This document shows, in pieces, positions 29,501 through 44,500 of a DNA stretch of 64,000 nt (positions within the stretch are counted from its first letter, which is position 1; each line of letters opens with the position of its first letter). Source of the stretch: Micromussa lordhowensis (taxonomy: Eukaryota; Cnidaria; Anthozoa; Scleractinia; Lobophylliidae); assembly GCA_964020085.1 (NCBI GenBank), contig OZ026609.1, positions 1,402,201 to 1,466,200 on the forward strand, in the 5' to 3' direction. The notes beneath the pieces are model-generated. The model worked only from the letters and a program-made list of their open reading frames with translations, did not search any database and was not told where the DNA came from. The position numbers were made by a program, and so were the translations under genes.

Positions 29501-32500
29501 GACCCTGTCAACCACTCCAAGCAAATTATACTCAGGTCCACTTAGGGAGCAAAACTCCCTTTCTGTGACTTTAATTCATTTTAGTTTGTTCCTTTAAGTG
29601 CTCTGTTACATGTGGCCTGGGTGAGAGATATCGACAAGTACGTTGCAAATTGAATGACGAACAGACCAGCAGTGAGTGCGATGTAAACAAGAGACCACTG
29701 ACTGTTATGGCCTGCATTTTAAGAGATTGTCCCGTGTGGCATAAAGATCTCTGGAGTGAGGTGAGTTTCACGGATTAGCTGAGTTGTCTTCTGTCTTCAA
29801 TAAGGCAGCTGCTATCTTGACAGAAAGCTACTACTGGAGTCATATAAAGCGTGTTTTCACATGACGTCAAGGCAGCCATAATGGGAGTTTAAGTCTTTTC
29901 TCATGTAAACACGTTCTTTTGTTCCAATAAATTTGCATAGCTGCTGGCCACGAAAATACTAACGCCCTGCAGCTGAAAATATGGCACAAAAATTAATGAA
30001 TCATCGCGCGAGAAACGAAGCGAGGCTTATAGGATGGTGTAGTGGCGAGAGCGCTCGCCTGACGGGCGTAGATTGAGGGTGACTTCCTCTCGGGTTCCTA
30101 CACTAAGAACCACTATCAAAACTCTCAAAATTTAGACTACATATAATGAACAGTGCCATAAATTAATGGAGTTACCCTGCCATACAGATGAAAGCTAACC
30201 GCAAGCAAAATGGAGTGCAACTAACCGCAAGCACACCTAACCGTGCTAACTGCTAAAAGCAAGCCGATACAGGTAAACATGCACAGCGGTTCATTAACAC
30301 ATCTACCTTGTGTAAACAACATCCTGGCGTCCAAACCCCATACTCTGCCCAGGCGTTGTATTTTTCCGCTCGCCTCCCACTAGTGTGGCTCTGGTTCGAT
30401 TCCGGCCCGGTGCCATATGTGGTTTGAGTTTGCTGTTAGTTCTTGCTTTGCTCCGAGAGTTTTTCCCGGGTTCTCCGGTTTTCCTCCCTTTACAAAAATC
30501 AACATCTCAAAATTCCAATTCGACCAGGATAGAGGACCCGCATGAAAGCCAAGTAAGGCTGATGTGGCGTCCTCTCTAAATATTTATTTTTTAGAAGGAA
30601 CAATCAATAAAACAATGACGGTCTAGAACAAATTGTCTAAAAAGGTGCTATTTGAAATTTTGCTGATAAGCTGTATGTTTGTCCTTCTAGTGCTCAGTCT
30701 CTTGTGGAGAGGGTCAAAGGCGGCGGAGTGTGGACTGCCGATATGCAAATGGACAGTTTAGTCCCGGATGTGACGAGAAACTCAAACCTGCAACTGAAGA
30801 AGCCTGTAACATCAGACCGTGTCCGTATTGGATGACAGGAGACTGGGGCAAAGTATGTAGGAAATTTTAAACTCGATCTTGCCCGTGCAAATTTTAATTG
30901 TATAGAGCCAAACACTAATGACACATGATTCATTGTTCTTTTACAGTGCTCCGTAACTTGCGGTTCAGGAATTAAGACTCGTTCAGTAGAGTGCAGTGAT
31001 AAAGATAAAAGCTGTGACGCAAGAACGAAACCACCGACTACTGAGCGATGTGAACTTGAAGAGTGTCCACAATGGACAGCAAGCCCGTGGGAAGAGGTAT
31101 AATACGTTTAAGTGAAGTATTTTGTGTCTCAAACAATGCGGAATGGCTCCGACCGATTCCGTAAATCGCCAAAGATTTCCCACGGTAACTCGACGTCTGT
31201 GAGCATATATGAACATTTCCGAAGATTTGTCAAAGTCCTGTGATGATCGCGGAAGATACTACGTAATAATATCCTTTATATAATAACCAAATCAATGCGC
31301 GCGCTCTGATTGGTCAATCAGCTATGGGTTATTGTGCCGGTAAACCCATGGGAAAATCGCGCGTCTTCTGAATTATTATATAAACCGGCTCGTGATTTAC
31401 AAATTCTTCTCGTGTTCTACCAACATCCCGCGTGGTTTATCAGCCTATAACCCATAGAAACTTGTGGTCTATTGCTTAAGTAATCTATATGAAAGCAATT
31501 GAAAACCGCCTTGAAAACTAAGCCAGCGTCCTCATTACGCCAGAGAAATTTAAAAACGTTACTTTATTTTTACGCTTCGGCATACTGCCCTCACTAATCC
31601 GTCTCGAAAACGCTCTTCCAGCCGGAAGAATTTGAAAACGCCAGCTTTTCGTATGCGCTTTCAGAGTGAAACCTTCGTTTTCAATTCCTCCGGCGAAGAG
31701 TGTACGGATACCACAAAACACTTAGTCATTTTTTTCTGATATACAAAGAGCTTTGTTTAAAGAGAGGTTAGCCTCAAATTAATTGTTTTCTGCGGTTGAA
31801 GCAACGAACAAAAGCTATAAACCAAATAGGGACAAATTGGCTTCGATCGAGATGAAACAAGAACAACAAATTTGACATCCCATCGTCAATTATCATTTTG
31901 AACTACGCATTTATTCTTTCAATTTTTATTTGCTCTCTGTAGTGCTCAGTCACCTGCGGCGATGGCCAAAGACAGCGAACCGTTGATTGCAAATCTACTG
32001 ATGGAAAGTCAAGTCCCGGATGTGACGAGAGAATTAAACCCGCAACTAAAGAAGACTGTAACATTAGACCGTGTCCTTATTGGATAAAGCGAGACTGGGG
32101 CCAAGTAAGGAGTCATATATGAGCTTACTTTTAATTCTTTGTCGCGCATTTAAGCCTTTTTTATATTAATTAATCTTGTATATTAATTTGTGCTGTTTAT
32201 TAATCATTGTATTCTAATTCTATTTTTGCTTGTGTGGCAAATCAAATTAAAAAAAAATTAAAAAAAAATTATAAAACCGTGTACTTACCGTGTTTCAATG
32301 GTTGTTCTTTGCAGTGTTCCGTGACATGTGGCTCAGGTATTAAGATTCGTTCAGTGGAATGCAGTGATAAAGACATAAGCTGCGACACTTGGACAAAACC
32401 TCCGACCACACAACGATGTGATCTTGAAGCGTGCCCAAGGTGGATCGCAAGCCCATGGGAAGAGGTTGGCAGTAGTTTATATTCGATAGCCTGGTTGGAT

Positions 32501-35500
32501 CTGGTACAATAAATTAATCCTTAATTAAAAAAACAAGCACCGAGCTCTTTGACCGCCATCTTCAGTATATTTTCTTCTCTTTTTCTTATAAAACTAATTT
32601 CATTTGGCACGTAGTTTCGCTATGCTGATGTAACCCAACATGACTGAAACAGTTTTATAGTTTCGCGCAGCTATATTTGTTTCACAAATGCAGTGGCAGC
32701 TACCACAAATATTAAACTGCCTTCATTCAATGGCTTCGAGACACCCATGTACAGTTTGTGTGAGAAGAATCCATCTTTTTGTCATTCTCTGACCTTATAC
32801 CTCGCGTTATATCGCTAGCGTGTAGCCTCTCTTTAACAAAGTGCCTCGTGTTTTATCCGGCCTTAAGCTATTCGTGGTAAATCGAACAATTTTAAAAGTG
32901 CTTTTCATTCCTAGTGCTCAGTCTCCTGTGGCAAAGGCCAAAGACAGCGAACTGTTGATTGCAAATCTGAAAATGGACAGACACGTCCCGGATGTGACGA
33001 AAACAACAAACCACCTGTCAAAGAGGACTGTAACATCAGACCGTGTCCGTATTGGATGACAGGAGACTGGGGCGAAGTAAGTAGTCGAATTCAAACACCT
33101 AACCTATTAGAATGCTGAACATTCCATCACAGTCCATCACGAAAATTGAGGAAATTATGGTCAAGTTGAACTTCCTTTACTCGTACCCTACGCAGTCAGA
33201 CACGCAGCTAAATTTCAATATTTAGAGAGAAAGCCACATCAGCCTTAGCTGGTTTCCATGCGGGTCCTCTATCCCGGTGGAATTGGAATTTGGAGATGTT
33301 GGTTTTTGTTAAGGGAGGAAAACCAGAGAACCCGGAGAAAAACCCTCAGAGCAAGGCGAGAACCAACAACAAACTCAACCCACATATATCGACGGGCCAG
33401 AATCGAACCCAGGTCACATCAGTGGGAGGCGAGCGCTCTCGCCACTACGCCATCCCTGCTTCCTTGCGTAAATTTGTTTTTACGTTGTGGGTGAGGGACT
33501 TTTAGATTTAGAGACTTCTCTGTTTAGAGTGGTGTGCGTTAGATTGTAGTCGGCGTCTAGAAGCTATATCAATTTGGAAAAAAGTATTTTACAGTTTTAC
33601 TATTTTCCATGTTTTGTTGTCGTTGTGTTTCCTTTCCAGTAAGCTTTTGTGTGGCTAATATTCATTTTCTTTCACAGTGTTCAGTAACTTGCGGCTCAGG
33701 AATTAAAATTCGTTCACTCGAATGCAGTGATAAAGATATCAACTGCGACGCTAGAACTAAACCAGCAACAACAGAACGATGTGAACTTGAACAGTGTCCT
33801 GAGTGGAAAGCAAGTTTGTGGGGAGAGGTAAAAACTATTTGCATTTAGAAAAAAACCTACGATACTACGCGCGCTCTCATTGATCGACGGGTGTGTTTAG
33901 AGGAGAGTATGTAAATACGGTTGGGACGTTTAGATTCGCGTGTATTTTTGAGAAATATTGCATTAAAACAATAGGGTTTTTTCCCTGTGTATATAGCCTC
34001 ATCTAAACACTTGGGACGAAATTCTCGAAAGTTAAGCAAACCTCGACTGCGTCTCGAGCACATTTGCATAACTGTCTCGAATTCTAAGAACCCTCCTGGT
34101 GTTTAGATGAGGCTATGTAGACATGGAAAAAGTGCTCTGTTGCTCAAGTCATAGCCTATTTGCTAGTTTATACTGATGAAACAACGCAATCAAGTTAAAA
34201 TATGTTCACAATAAGATTTTTATTTCAAATTAGTTTGTTTGAAAAAACAATAACATTTTGAATTGTACATCGTTTTCTTTAGTGCTCAGTCTCCTGCGGC
34301 ACAGGCACAAGGCAGCGGATGGTTGATTGCAGATTCACTGATGGCCGGTCAGGTCGCGGATGTGACGAGAAAGTCAGACCAGCTGCTAAAGAAGCCTGCA
34401 ACATCAGACCGTGTCCTTATTGGATAACGAGAGACTGGGGCAAAGTGAGTGGTCAAGTTTAAACCATTTTTTGTAAGTAACTGCTAACTATCAAAGCTAA
34501 TGATGACTTCTTTCTTTTTTCTCATACATAGTGTTCAGTTACTTGTGGTTCAGGGGTTAAGAGTCGACTAGTGGAATGTAGCGATGAAGACTTCAGCTGT
34601 GACACCAGAACAAAGCCGCTGGTCACAGCTCGTTGTGAGCTTGAAACATGTCCGCAGTGGACAGCGGGTGGTTGGGGCAAGGTAAAATGAGTTTTAATAA
34701 GACGGCTAAGTGTAATGTGCTCAACAGGTCGTTTAAGATCTAGGTGTAACAACATCTGTTTCTACTCCAAATCAAATGTTTGTTCGAATATGTGGTCCTT
34801 AGTTAAGTAACAAGTTCCTTTCTTGTCTCCGCGTGCATGTCATGTCAGCTGTTGTGATACTGAAAGGGTTTTTATGCGTGGATCATTTCTGCAAGGCACC
34901 ATTATCAACGGCAACACACAGACGGTCTCTCCGATTTTTTTTCGTTCAGAGAGGGCAGCTGTAACATAGGCTAGTAAATATGGATGATCGAAGCTTTCCA
35001 TTTCATTGACTATCTAACGATTTCTTTATAGTCTTAAGCGTTGCAATCAAACAATTGCAATTATTAAAACCAGTTGGCCGGCAAAACGTATTTCGGTTCA
35101 CTTGGGAAGGCGTTTTCATGAGATTTCCTCTTCTTTAATACAGTGCTCAAAGAGTTGTGGTGATGGATTCAAAAGACGTACCGTGCAGTGTGAAGGGGGG
35201 AACGCTCGATGTGATAGCAGCAGCAGACCACAAAGCATTGCGAGATGTAATCTTGGATTGTGTCCAGAATGGAAACCAGGACCTTGGAGTCAGGTAACAT
35301 GTAATACGAGATCAACATAGCCTGTAGTGAAGGCGTTATTTTAGACGCGCGAGTGCACATTTTCGTATTAGGCCGCCATCTTGGATTTGGTAATCTAAGA
35401 TGGCGGCATTAAAAACCCGGTCTATCGAGCGTTCCGTTCCAAAATAACGCCTGCACTGCGGGCTCAGAGTAAAACTTGTTGTTCCCATTGTATTAGGCAC

Positions 35501-38500
35501 ATTTTTAAACGGAGGTATAACTCACAGGATTTCTAACTCACTTTCTTCACACTCCCAATAAATTATTTTCCTAATTCTCTGCGTATCTTCTGTTACAGTG
35601 TTCAGTGACGTGCGGTAGCGGGCTTAAAAAACGCACTGTGGATTGCGTGGGACTGAATTCCGGGTGTGACCCAAACACCAAACCACGGTCAACCTTGACA
35701 TGTAACAATATACCTTGTCCGAAGTGGAGAACAGGAGAATGGAGTAGGGTATGAAGATTTGTTTCATATTTTATAATACGACTGAGAAAATTACTTCACT
35801 GTTATTGGCTGAGAGTAGGCAAATTTATCGTTAATTTCACGAGTAGTGTAAATCCTTTATTGCTCGAGCATTCATACGATTACCAATACTAATATTAATA
35901 AGCGTATTACAATAGGCTCATAACTTATTAATTGTCGTTGTACCAGACGTTTTGGAGGCAACGTACCAGTCAGTACTCCAAATTCGCGAAGTCGAAAATG
36001 TCCCTCCAGATGAAGTACATTTTATGTGTGGGTGGGCACGAGGAAGGGGTCTTTCCGCCATGGTCTTTCCACTGTATCAGTCTTCCCTCTGTTCTTTTAA
36101 ACATGTGGTATAATTACGAATTGCGTAAAACAACATCGTGACATTAACCTCGTACCATGGTGACACAAACATCTTTTACCTAATAACATTTAATTTTTAC
36201 TTGTTAGGCTTTGTTACATATTTAAATTCCTCTTACATTCCTGATTTTCAGTGTTCGAAGTCGTGTGGAAACGGAAAGAAAACCCGTTCCGTGGATTGTG
36301 TTGGCGGTTTAAATACGCAGTGTGATTCAAATAACAGGCCGGATACAGTGGCCGATTGTAACTACGGACCCTGTCCAGAGTGGAAAGTTGGAGATTGGCA
36401 GGAGGTAGCTATCAGCAGCAGTTATTGTTTTTGTTGTTGTTGTTGTCATTGTTGTCGTCGCTGTTGTTGTTTTTATTATTATTATTATTTTATTGTCTAT
36501 ATCGTTAGTGTATTTGCTGTTGTTGCTGTTGCTGTGAAGTCGCCATCAAGATTCTATTATGGGAGTAAAATTAATGCTTCGTGAAAGTTTCTAAAACGTT
36601 TAATTTCTGACGTGCGTCCTAGTAGCATAACGGAGTCTTATGCTAGATTTTTAACACAGCTATGGGTATTTTTCAGTGTTCCGTAACTTGTGGAAAGGGA
36701 TGGAGAAGACGCAGTGTGCAATGCGTCGGAGGAAAGTTCCGATGTGATTACAGAAACCAGCCAGATGTGTACACCATGTGTGACATGGGTTCCTGCCCGG
36801 TGTGGAGAGCGGGGCGATGGAGTGAGGTAAAGAGATCAAAAATTTATTTTGTAGGTCAAGTCTGCTTACAAGCCAAGTGACCCATGAGGCCGGCGCATAT
36901 GTCCGGTTTATTCGGTAGCATCAAGCGACTAGGAGTATTTCTTCTCCAACGTGGATGGGATGCTAGTCCATCGCAAACTTCTTTTGTGTCAGTGAGGTGA
37001 ACTATACCAGTTCAATTCAAATGACAATATACATATCTTTTTTGCTTAGTGCTCAGTGTCTTGTGGGAGTGGGAAAATTGAGCGCACGGTAGAGTGCAGT
37101 GGAGGAAGAGGCAAGTGTGACAGCAGAACAAAACCACAAGCCACAAGAAGCTGTAATCGTAGTCCCTGTCCCGAGTGGATTGTTGGAGACTGGAGTCAGG
37201 TAAACTCATTCACTGCTTAGTAGACCATCTTGTAGGTAAGGAGGTCTCTAGAATCTTTTTCTTTTTATGGAGGAATGCCACATTCCATCGTGGTGCTAAA
37301 ACCTTTAGAAAAGGCAGTGGGAATTTCTTCCTGTTCTGGGTTTTTGCGGTGGACCCTAAGAACCTCGCCAGAAAGTCCACAAAGATGGTAGGAACTAGAG
37401 CTTTGATTTAAATGCGAGAGTCTCTCAGATAGATAGTCTCTCCTTCCAGATAGATCGCAATCAGTAACTGTTTTTTGTTGTTTTGCAGTGTTCAGTGTCA
37501 TGTGGAAATGGAAAAAGAGAACGCAAAATAAGATGTAGTGATGGACAAGGGAAGTGTGACAGTAGGAACGAGCCACCCGCCACCATGAACTGTAATCTTG
37601 GTACATGCCCAGAGTGGAAAGTTGGAGATTGGAGTCAGGTAAAAATTGTTTCGTACCTGTAATGTTTTGGAGAGGTATTCTAGGCTACATGATCTCCAGA
37701 ATCGTTTTAGGGAGAATAACTGTGTCACGGTGGTAATAAAAAGACGTATTTTTTCTGTCACGAATAATGTGTTGCAATAACAAAACCTTCAGATGTTGGG
37801 TTACCTGTGATAGAAGACGTTAGAAACTTATCTGTCAGAATAGCTTTTAGCAAGAAAATCATATTTCAAAGAAAAGAAAAGAAAATACTATTTTCCGACT
37901 TAAATAAACGTGTTGTAACAACAAACACAGAACAGGATTTATAGAAATTCTTTATCTTTCGACTGTGCAAAGGACCCTCGGAGATCTTCGTACATATGCA
38001 TGGTATAGTTTAGAGCTTTATTGTACTGCAAATAAACTGCCTTCACAAGCTCTCTCAGGATCAAGACGTCTCTCCTCCCAGATAAATGGCACGTATCGTA
38101 TTCATTATCTTATTCATTATTCCACAGTGTTCTGTTTCTTGCGGAAATGGGAAAAAAGAACGAACTGTAGAGTGCAGTGGAGGACAAGGAAAATGTGACA
38201 GTAGAAACAAACCACAACTCACAACAAGCTGTAATCCTGGCTCCTGCCCTGAGTGGAAAGTTGGAGACTGGAATCAGGTAAAATTCATTCGATGCTTGTC
38301 GAAGGAAAAGCAAATTACCGTGTGTGCAATGTAAAAGAGATATTTTATCAAAATAGTTCCAAATAGACATTTAGTCATTTCAAGTTTTAGTTACGTTCAG
38401 AGGATGTGAATACCACCCTATCAAAGGCAGTTGTTTAATCGCAAATGTCTTTTACTTTATCGCAGTGTTCAGTGTCTTGTGGAAATGGAAAGAAAGAACG

Positions 38501-41500
38501 CACAGTAGAATGTAGTGGAGGAAGAGGTCAGTGTGACAGTAGATCAAAACCACAAGACACAACAAGCTGTAATCTTGGTTCTTGTCCGGAGTGGAATGTT
38601 GGAGATTGGAGTCAGGTACATTAGTTCGGAATATAAAACGCAGGGCTTGACCACACTGTAGACAATCAAGATGAGATTTTTCTAAAATAGTTTTTGTAGA
38701 TATGACGAAGTTTCGTTGCTGCACTTTAAAACAGATCGCATAGAAATAACGTCATCCTTCTTGTATCTGATGAAGACGTTGGGATCTCGTCCGAGAAATG
38801 TTTGTTAATGATTGGAATTGGCGTCAGTTTAATTCGTGAAATATAGAGCCCCAAAGTGACAAGGAATTCTTCCTTCATAACTTCAGCTCAAATCGATCGT
38901 GAATCTCTTTTGTTGTTGATAGTGTTCCGTGTCCTGTGGAAATGGAAAAAGAACACGAACGGTAGAATGCAGTGGAGGAATTGGCAAATGCGATGCTGGA
39001 ACCGAGCCACAAGCCACGACAAGCTGTAATCTTGGTGCCTGTCCTGAGTGGAGAGTTGGAGCCTGGAGTCAGGTAACTATTTGAAAGTGTGATACTGGAA
39101 CCGTAACAGAATATTTTCACCATGAGCGAAGATACCTCTTCGCGTTGGACTTAGCCCAAGCAATTTTTCTTTTATCAGGACTCTGCAAAAGCAATAGAAG
39201 TCCGTCATTTTGGGCCAATTTATGTGTCCTGGTCTTTAGACCTGTTTGTTTCTGCTCCATCTGTGTGGTTTACTAACAAGGTGTAATGAATAAACATTGT
39301 TTCTTAGTGTTCCGTTACCTGTGGAGGTGGATCAAGAGAACGTCAAGTTGTGTGCAGTCGATCAGATGTCAGCTGTGACGCTAAAAGAAAACCACAGGCT
39401 ACATCACGGTGTAACCTTGGCGCATGTCCAGTGTGGCAAGTTGGCCAGTGGAATCAGGTAGGCTGGTTTTTATGTAGTAAATACGGCATTGTGAATTTTT
39501 GTTTTAAAGGTATGAAACGAGAGCAGCAGTTTTACGAGTGACGAGCATTCAGGTATGAGCTTTCGTACCAAACACCAGACTTGTTATGTTGGTTTGGTAC
39601 GAATTTTCACGATTCCAGTTCGTATTGAATCGGATAACACGTGTTCGGCAGGTTTTTCTGGAATCGGATTCTCTTTGCATAATCAAACATTCCTTGTCAA
39701 GCTGTCTATCTGTAAGGAACCCAACTTGTTGTCCACACTTGCCCGATCTGCATACGTCCAGCATCTCGACTTAAAGCGACATCTCATTGTCTCTCTGTTG
39801 CTCTAGGATATTGGTCTTCCTATTCTCACAGGCAATTATGCAAGAGCAAAATCTCTGAGTAATAGGGAGCATTAAAGCGAGAAAAGGTTGAAGAAAGACC
39901 AGAAACATCTTGTGAATCCCCGACCCCTGGCACGTTTGCTAATTTTAAACTGATTTGTTGTCTTGCAGTGTTCAGTGACGTGTGGAACTGGTTCCAGAAG
40001 ACGTGCCGTCATATGCAGTGAGGGAAGAAATAGGTGTGATCCCAAAAGCAGACCAGAAGATATTTCTCAATGTAGCCCTGGAGCCTGTCCAGAATGGAAA
40101 ACAGGAGGATGGAGCAAGGTAGAGGTCTTGCAGTTTTTGAGGTTTTTCTCCCAATCGCATTTTTTACATTTCTACAGTGGACCAAAACACGCGCTAATTG
40201 TTTTCTCGATCATCTATTCTAAGTGTTCTGTCACGTGCGGGAGTGGTTCTAAACAACGTGCGGTGGAATGCAGCAGATCGGACGTCACGTGTGATCCAAC
40301 AAAGAAGCCGACATCGACAGCGAGATGTGACCTCGGTCCATGTCCTCAATGGGAAACTGGAGAGTGGAGCTTGGTGAGTGTCTTTCAAACTACAGTGAAA
40401 CCTGTATTAAGCGGACATCGATGGGACCCTCACTAGTGTCCGCTTAATACAGGGTGTCCGCTCTAAACAGGTTCAGCAATAATAGTTAATTATTAACCCT
40501 TTTGTAACACCGTGTTAGATCAAAGATTGCTCTTAGCATAATGTCCAGACAGTCGACGCATGAATCTGGAATAATCTACTTAGCTTTAAAACGACATCGC
40601 TGAACAATGTTAACGGTGTCTGAGCTGTGCTTTTAGAAGTAAAAAGCCCTTGAAGTGTCCGCTTATTGCAGGTTTTGTGCAACAAAATGGCTTAATATTG
40701 GTGTCCGTGTCCGCTTAACAGAGGTGTCCGCTGAACGCAGGTTTATTTTACAGTAAATGTGGGAAGAAAGTTTAGGGACTCAAGCTGGTGTCCACTTAAT
40801 AGAGGGCGTCCGCTTAATACGGGGTCCGCTTAATACAGGTTTCACTGTACCTTAAAATACCAGCCACGTTGTCATTTTAGGTGGGTAGGTCATTGTACCA
40901 CGTCTTGGGTTAACTGTAGTCCAGCCACATCCTAATAGGACTCTAGTACTTTTACCTGCTGAGGCAGCTGCATAAATGCTTGTGACCGCTATCATGTGAC
41001 TTCCTTTCAGTGTTCAGTAACCTGTGGAGATGGACTTAAACAACGCTCTGTCACATGTAGTGCGGGAACCAACAAATGTGATCCAAAAACAAAACCACAG
41101 ATTTCTATCAGTTGTAACGCTGGTCCTTGTCCTCAATGGAAGGTCACAGAATGGTCACAGGTAAGCAAACGAGAATGTAACCAAAACGTTCACTAAACTA
41201 CAAAACGCGACAAAAGACACCTAGTGTAACATTTATTGTTAGGATTTAAATACACGCCATTTGTTCATTTTTTGTCTGCATCTACTTCCGTATTATGAAC
41301 AACTCCCCTAATTTGCCGACATCACCACAGTGGCGGATCCTCCCCAATGATCACTCACCAATTCTCTGAAGGATCCAACTTCATATGCTGAACAATCATA
41401 ATCAATCCGCTATCGTATGTATGCCTGATAATTCAGATCAGTATGCGCTTGTTACCGTTCTGAGTCCGCGTTAAAAATATTCGACCGTATTATCCTACGA

Positions 41501-44500
41501 GAAAGTCATCACTTGCAAGTTGAAAACTGTGTAAGGTTTAACAAATGTCACTGTTGTGATTTCTTTCCTTTTTCTTTAACTGAACTTCTAGTGTTCAGCA
41601 ACTTGTGGGGAAGGAGTTAAAGAACGTGCAGTTGAATGCAATGGGAAAGCTGCCAGTTGTGATGCGTCGACCAAACCGGCTAACAAAACGAACTGTAACC
41701 TGGGACAATGCCCAGAATGGAAAATAGGAGAATGGTCTGAGGTGTGGACACTCATCTTTGTTTTTAACGAATTGAAGCGTTTCTTTTCTATATCTGCCTG
41801 CTCAGAGAGTTTTGCATAAGTAGTATAGTAGGCTTCAATTTGACCTAAATTTCGAAGTTTTTCATCATATTGCTTACGTTCCAGAAGTCCAAAACGTTTG
41901 TAGAGATGCTTATAGCTTTGGCCAATGTATTTGAAATTCTGAAATAGCTGTACGAAAACGATCCACAAACCATTAGATCAAATATAAGGGCAAATTGTTG
42001 AAACGTTTTGCTGTTCTTTGCAACAGCACAATGATGGATAAGAGATTCTTCCGCCAAAATTTAGAAATTAACGGTTATTATTTCAGCTGAACAGCATTAT
42101 ATCGACAGCATTATCTGACGTTTTCAAACGCGTATTTTGATTTGTACCATAGTGTTCAGTTACTTGTGGTGGTGGTTATAAACGACGACAGATTGAGTGT
42201 GTTCGCGGAGTCAACGCCCCTTGTGATGAAGGAGCCAAACCAGTAGTAAAGGCCAGCTGTAATCTTGGGATCTGTCCAAGATGGAATACTGGGCGATGGA
42301 CTCAGGTACGGCAGTATCAGCAGCGATGTAGATGTTGATGTAATTTTTTTTTTATCTCGTTGAAACTGCGGTGCATGCACGGTCGCATTATTGTGATTCA
42401 TGAAATGCTGTTCAGAGCGGGTTTCAATTGAGTGTAGTACAAACAAAACAAACCGATTGGACTATCCAGCGAATCTCAAGCAGCAGTAAAACCAAAACCA
42501 AAGTAATTGCCAGATTAAGTTTCCAAACTAAACGTCCCACCTTCCAATGTAGATCATTGGAATTGCTACATAAATTTGCTTTATCCATAAGTGGAAAGGA
42601 ATCTGAATTTTTGATCGCAAAATCCTGAAAAAGACTGCCTAAACTTGACGGCTAACAAATGATATGACTTTGCAGTGTTCTCGGACTTGCGGTGACGGAA
42701 TTAAAAGAAGGGCTGTAGGATGCTTCTCAATGAGACCTCGTGGCTTGTTAGAAGAGTCAGCTTGTGATGCGAAACTGAGGCCTTCTAGCCGAGAAGTTTG
42801 CAAACTCAAAGAATGTTACCTGGATGCCAAATGGCGCAAGGGCGAGTGGGGCAAGGTAATGTTGCCATGTATGATGCTTGTCCGTATATTGTGTCTCTCG
42901 CTTACGAGTGTCCAAGTATTTCAATGTCACACATTTGGACATCATCCACAAGGAAGAAGCTTTTAAAATCCACCTTCTAAAAAAATATGATTTATAGTTG
43001 TAGATTTACCTTCAACATGAAAGTACAGCGTGAAAGTACTAATCAATAGCTTCCATACGAATGGTCCGACACAAGGGTTTGATTCACAGACTAAAGTTAG
43101 AACCACCTTGTACAGCATAATAAACAGTACCACATGAAAGTACTGCTCAATAAGCTTTCATTTGAATGGTCACACACTAAGGTCTCATCCATAAACTTAA
43201 AAGTTAGAACCACCTTGTACATCTTAACAGCACCACATGTACTGCTCTTAGCTTTCATTTGAATAGTCACACACTAGGGTTTCATCCACAGACTTAAAAG
43301 TTAGAACCACCTTGTACAGCATAATAAACAGTACCACATGAAAGTACTGTTCAGTAGCTTTCATTTGAATGGTCACGCACGGGTTTCATCCACAAATTAA
43401 CTTTTTTCGTTTCAACCTTTCTAGTGTTCAGTCTATTGTGGACTTGGTGACAAGTCACGTGATATATGGTGCGGTATTAAAAACGGAACCAAAGTCCCGG
43501 ATGAATACTGTGCCAACGAACATAAACCCAGATCAAAGCGCTCGTGTAACAAGAAACGTCGATGTGGTGAATGGGAAATCGGCCTCTGGAGTGAGGTAAG
43601 CCTTTAGTTGTTTCCTTAGGTCGTCACGGAAGATTGCGTGATGACCCAATTTTGTGGTCGTTGTTGAAATGTTTTGCTTACGCCGTCACGCAATCCTCCG
43701 TGATGCCACAAGTAGTGGCCAAGGTCTGAAAGTTATTTCTGCTTGGTCGGGTAGGAAAAAAGGACAAAGCAGTAAAATATCTTGCATAGCTGGTATTTAC
43801 CTTTTAATTATCTTCGCAGTGTTCAAAAACGTGTGGAGACGGAACAATAGCGCGAGCCATTAGATGTCTTCATCAACTGGAATACAGAGGCGACACGTTC
43901 TGTGACAGCAAGACACGACCACTAGATAAACAAAGCTGTAACAAGGGAAAATGTCCACCTCTCCTAAATCTCTACCACTGGCAGACGTCCACATGGAGTC
44001 AGGTATGGGATTAGCACAGTCCTAATTTAACCGATCACAGATTCCCTTTTGTGTTGTTAGTTCTGAAAATCTGACGGTTCATTAAGGGAGCATCTAGCTC
44101 ATAAAATCTTTTTTCTATTTATCTTCTGCGTGACAGTGAAGATGTCGTTCGCATGGTCTCTACATCAGATCTTAGACAACGTCGACACTACGCCGTGAAA
44201 ACGCAGCTTTGTTTCTTCGGGTAGGCTTACTGTCCGTAATAATCCGTCACGAAAACGGTGCCGCTTTTCAGAACGATCTTGGAACGAGAGAAATTTGAAA
44301 ACGCTGGCATTTCGTTTTGGCGTCGCGATAATCATGTGATTTCCCTCGGACCGAATTTTCCTCATACACAAATCCAGAATGACCCGTGATTGTTGCGTTT
44401 TTAAATTCCTCCGGCGTAACCCTGAGATTAAAGCAAAACGTAATGGAATTGGTGCCAAAGAGATTTTGGTTTACTGTGAAACTCCGCTCTCAAATCTCAA

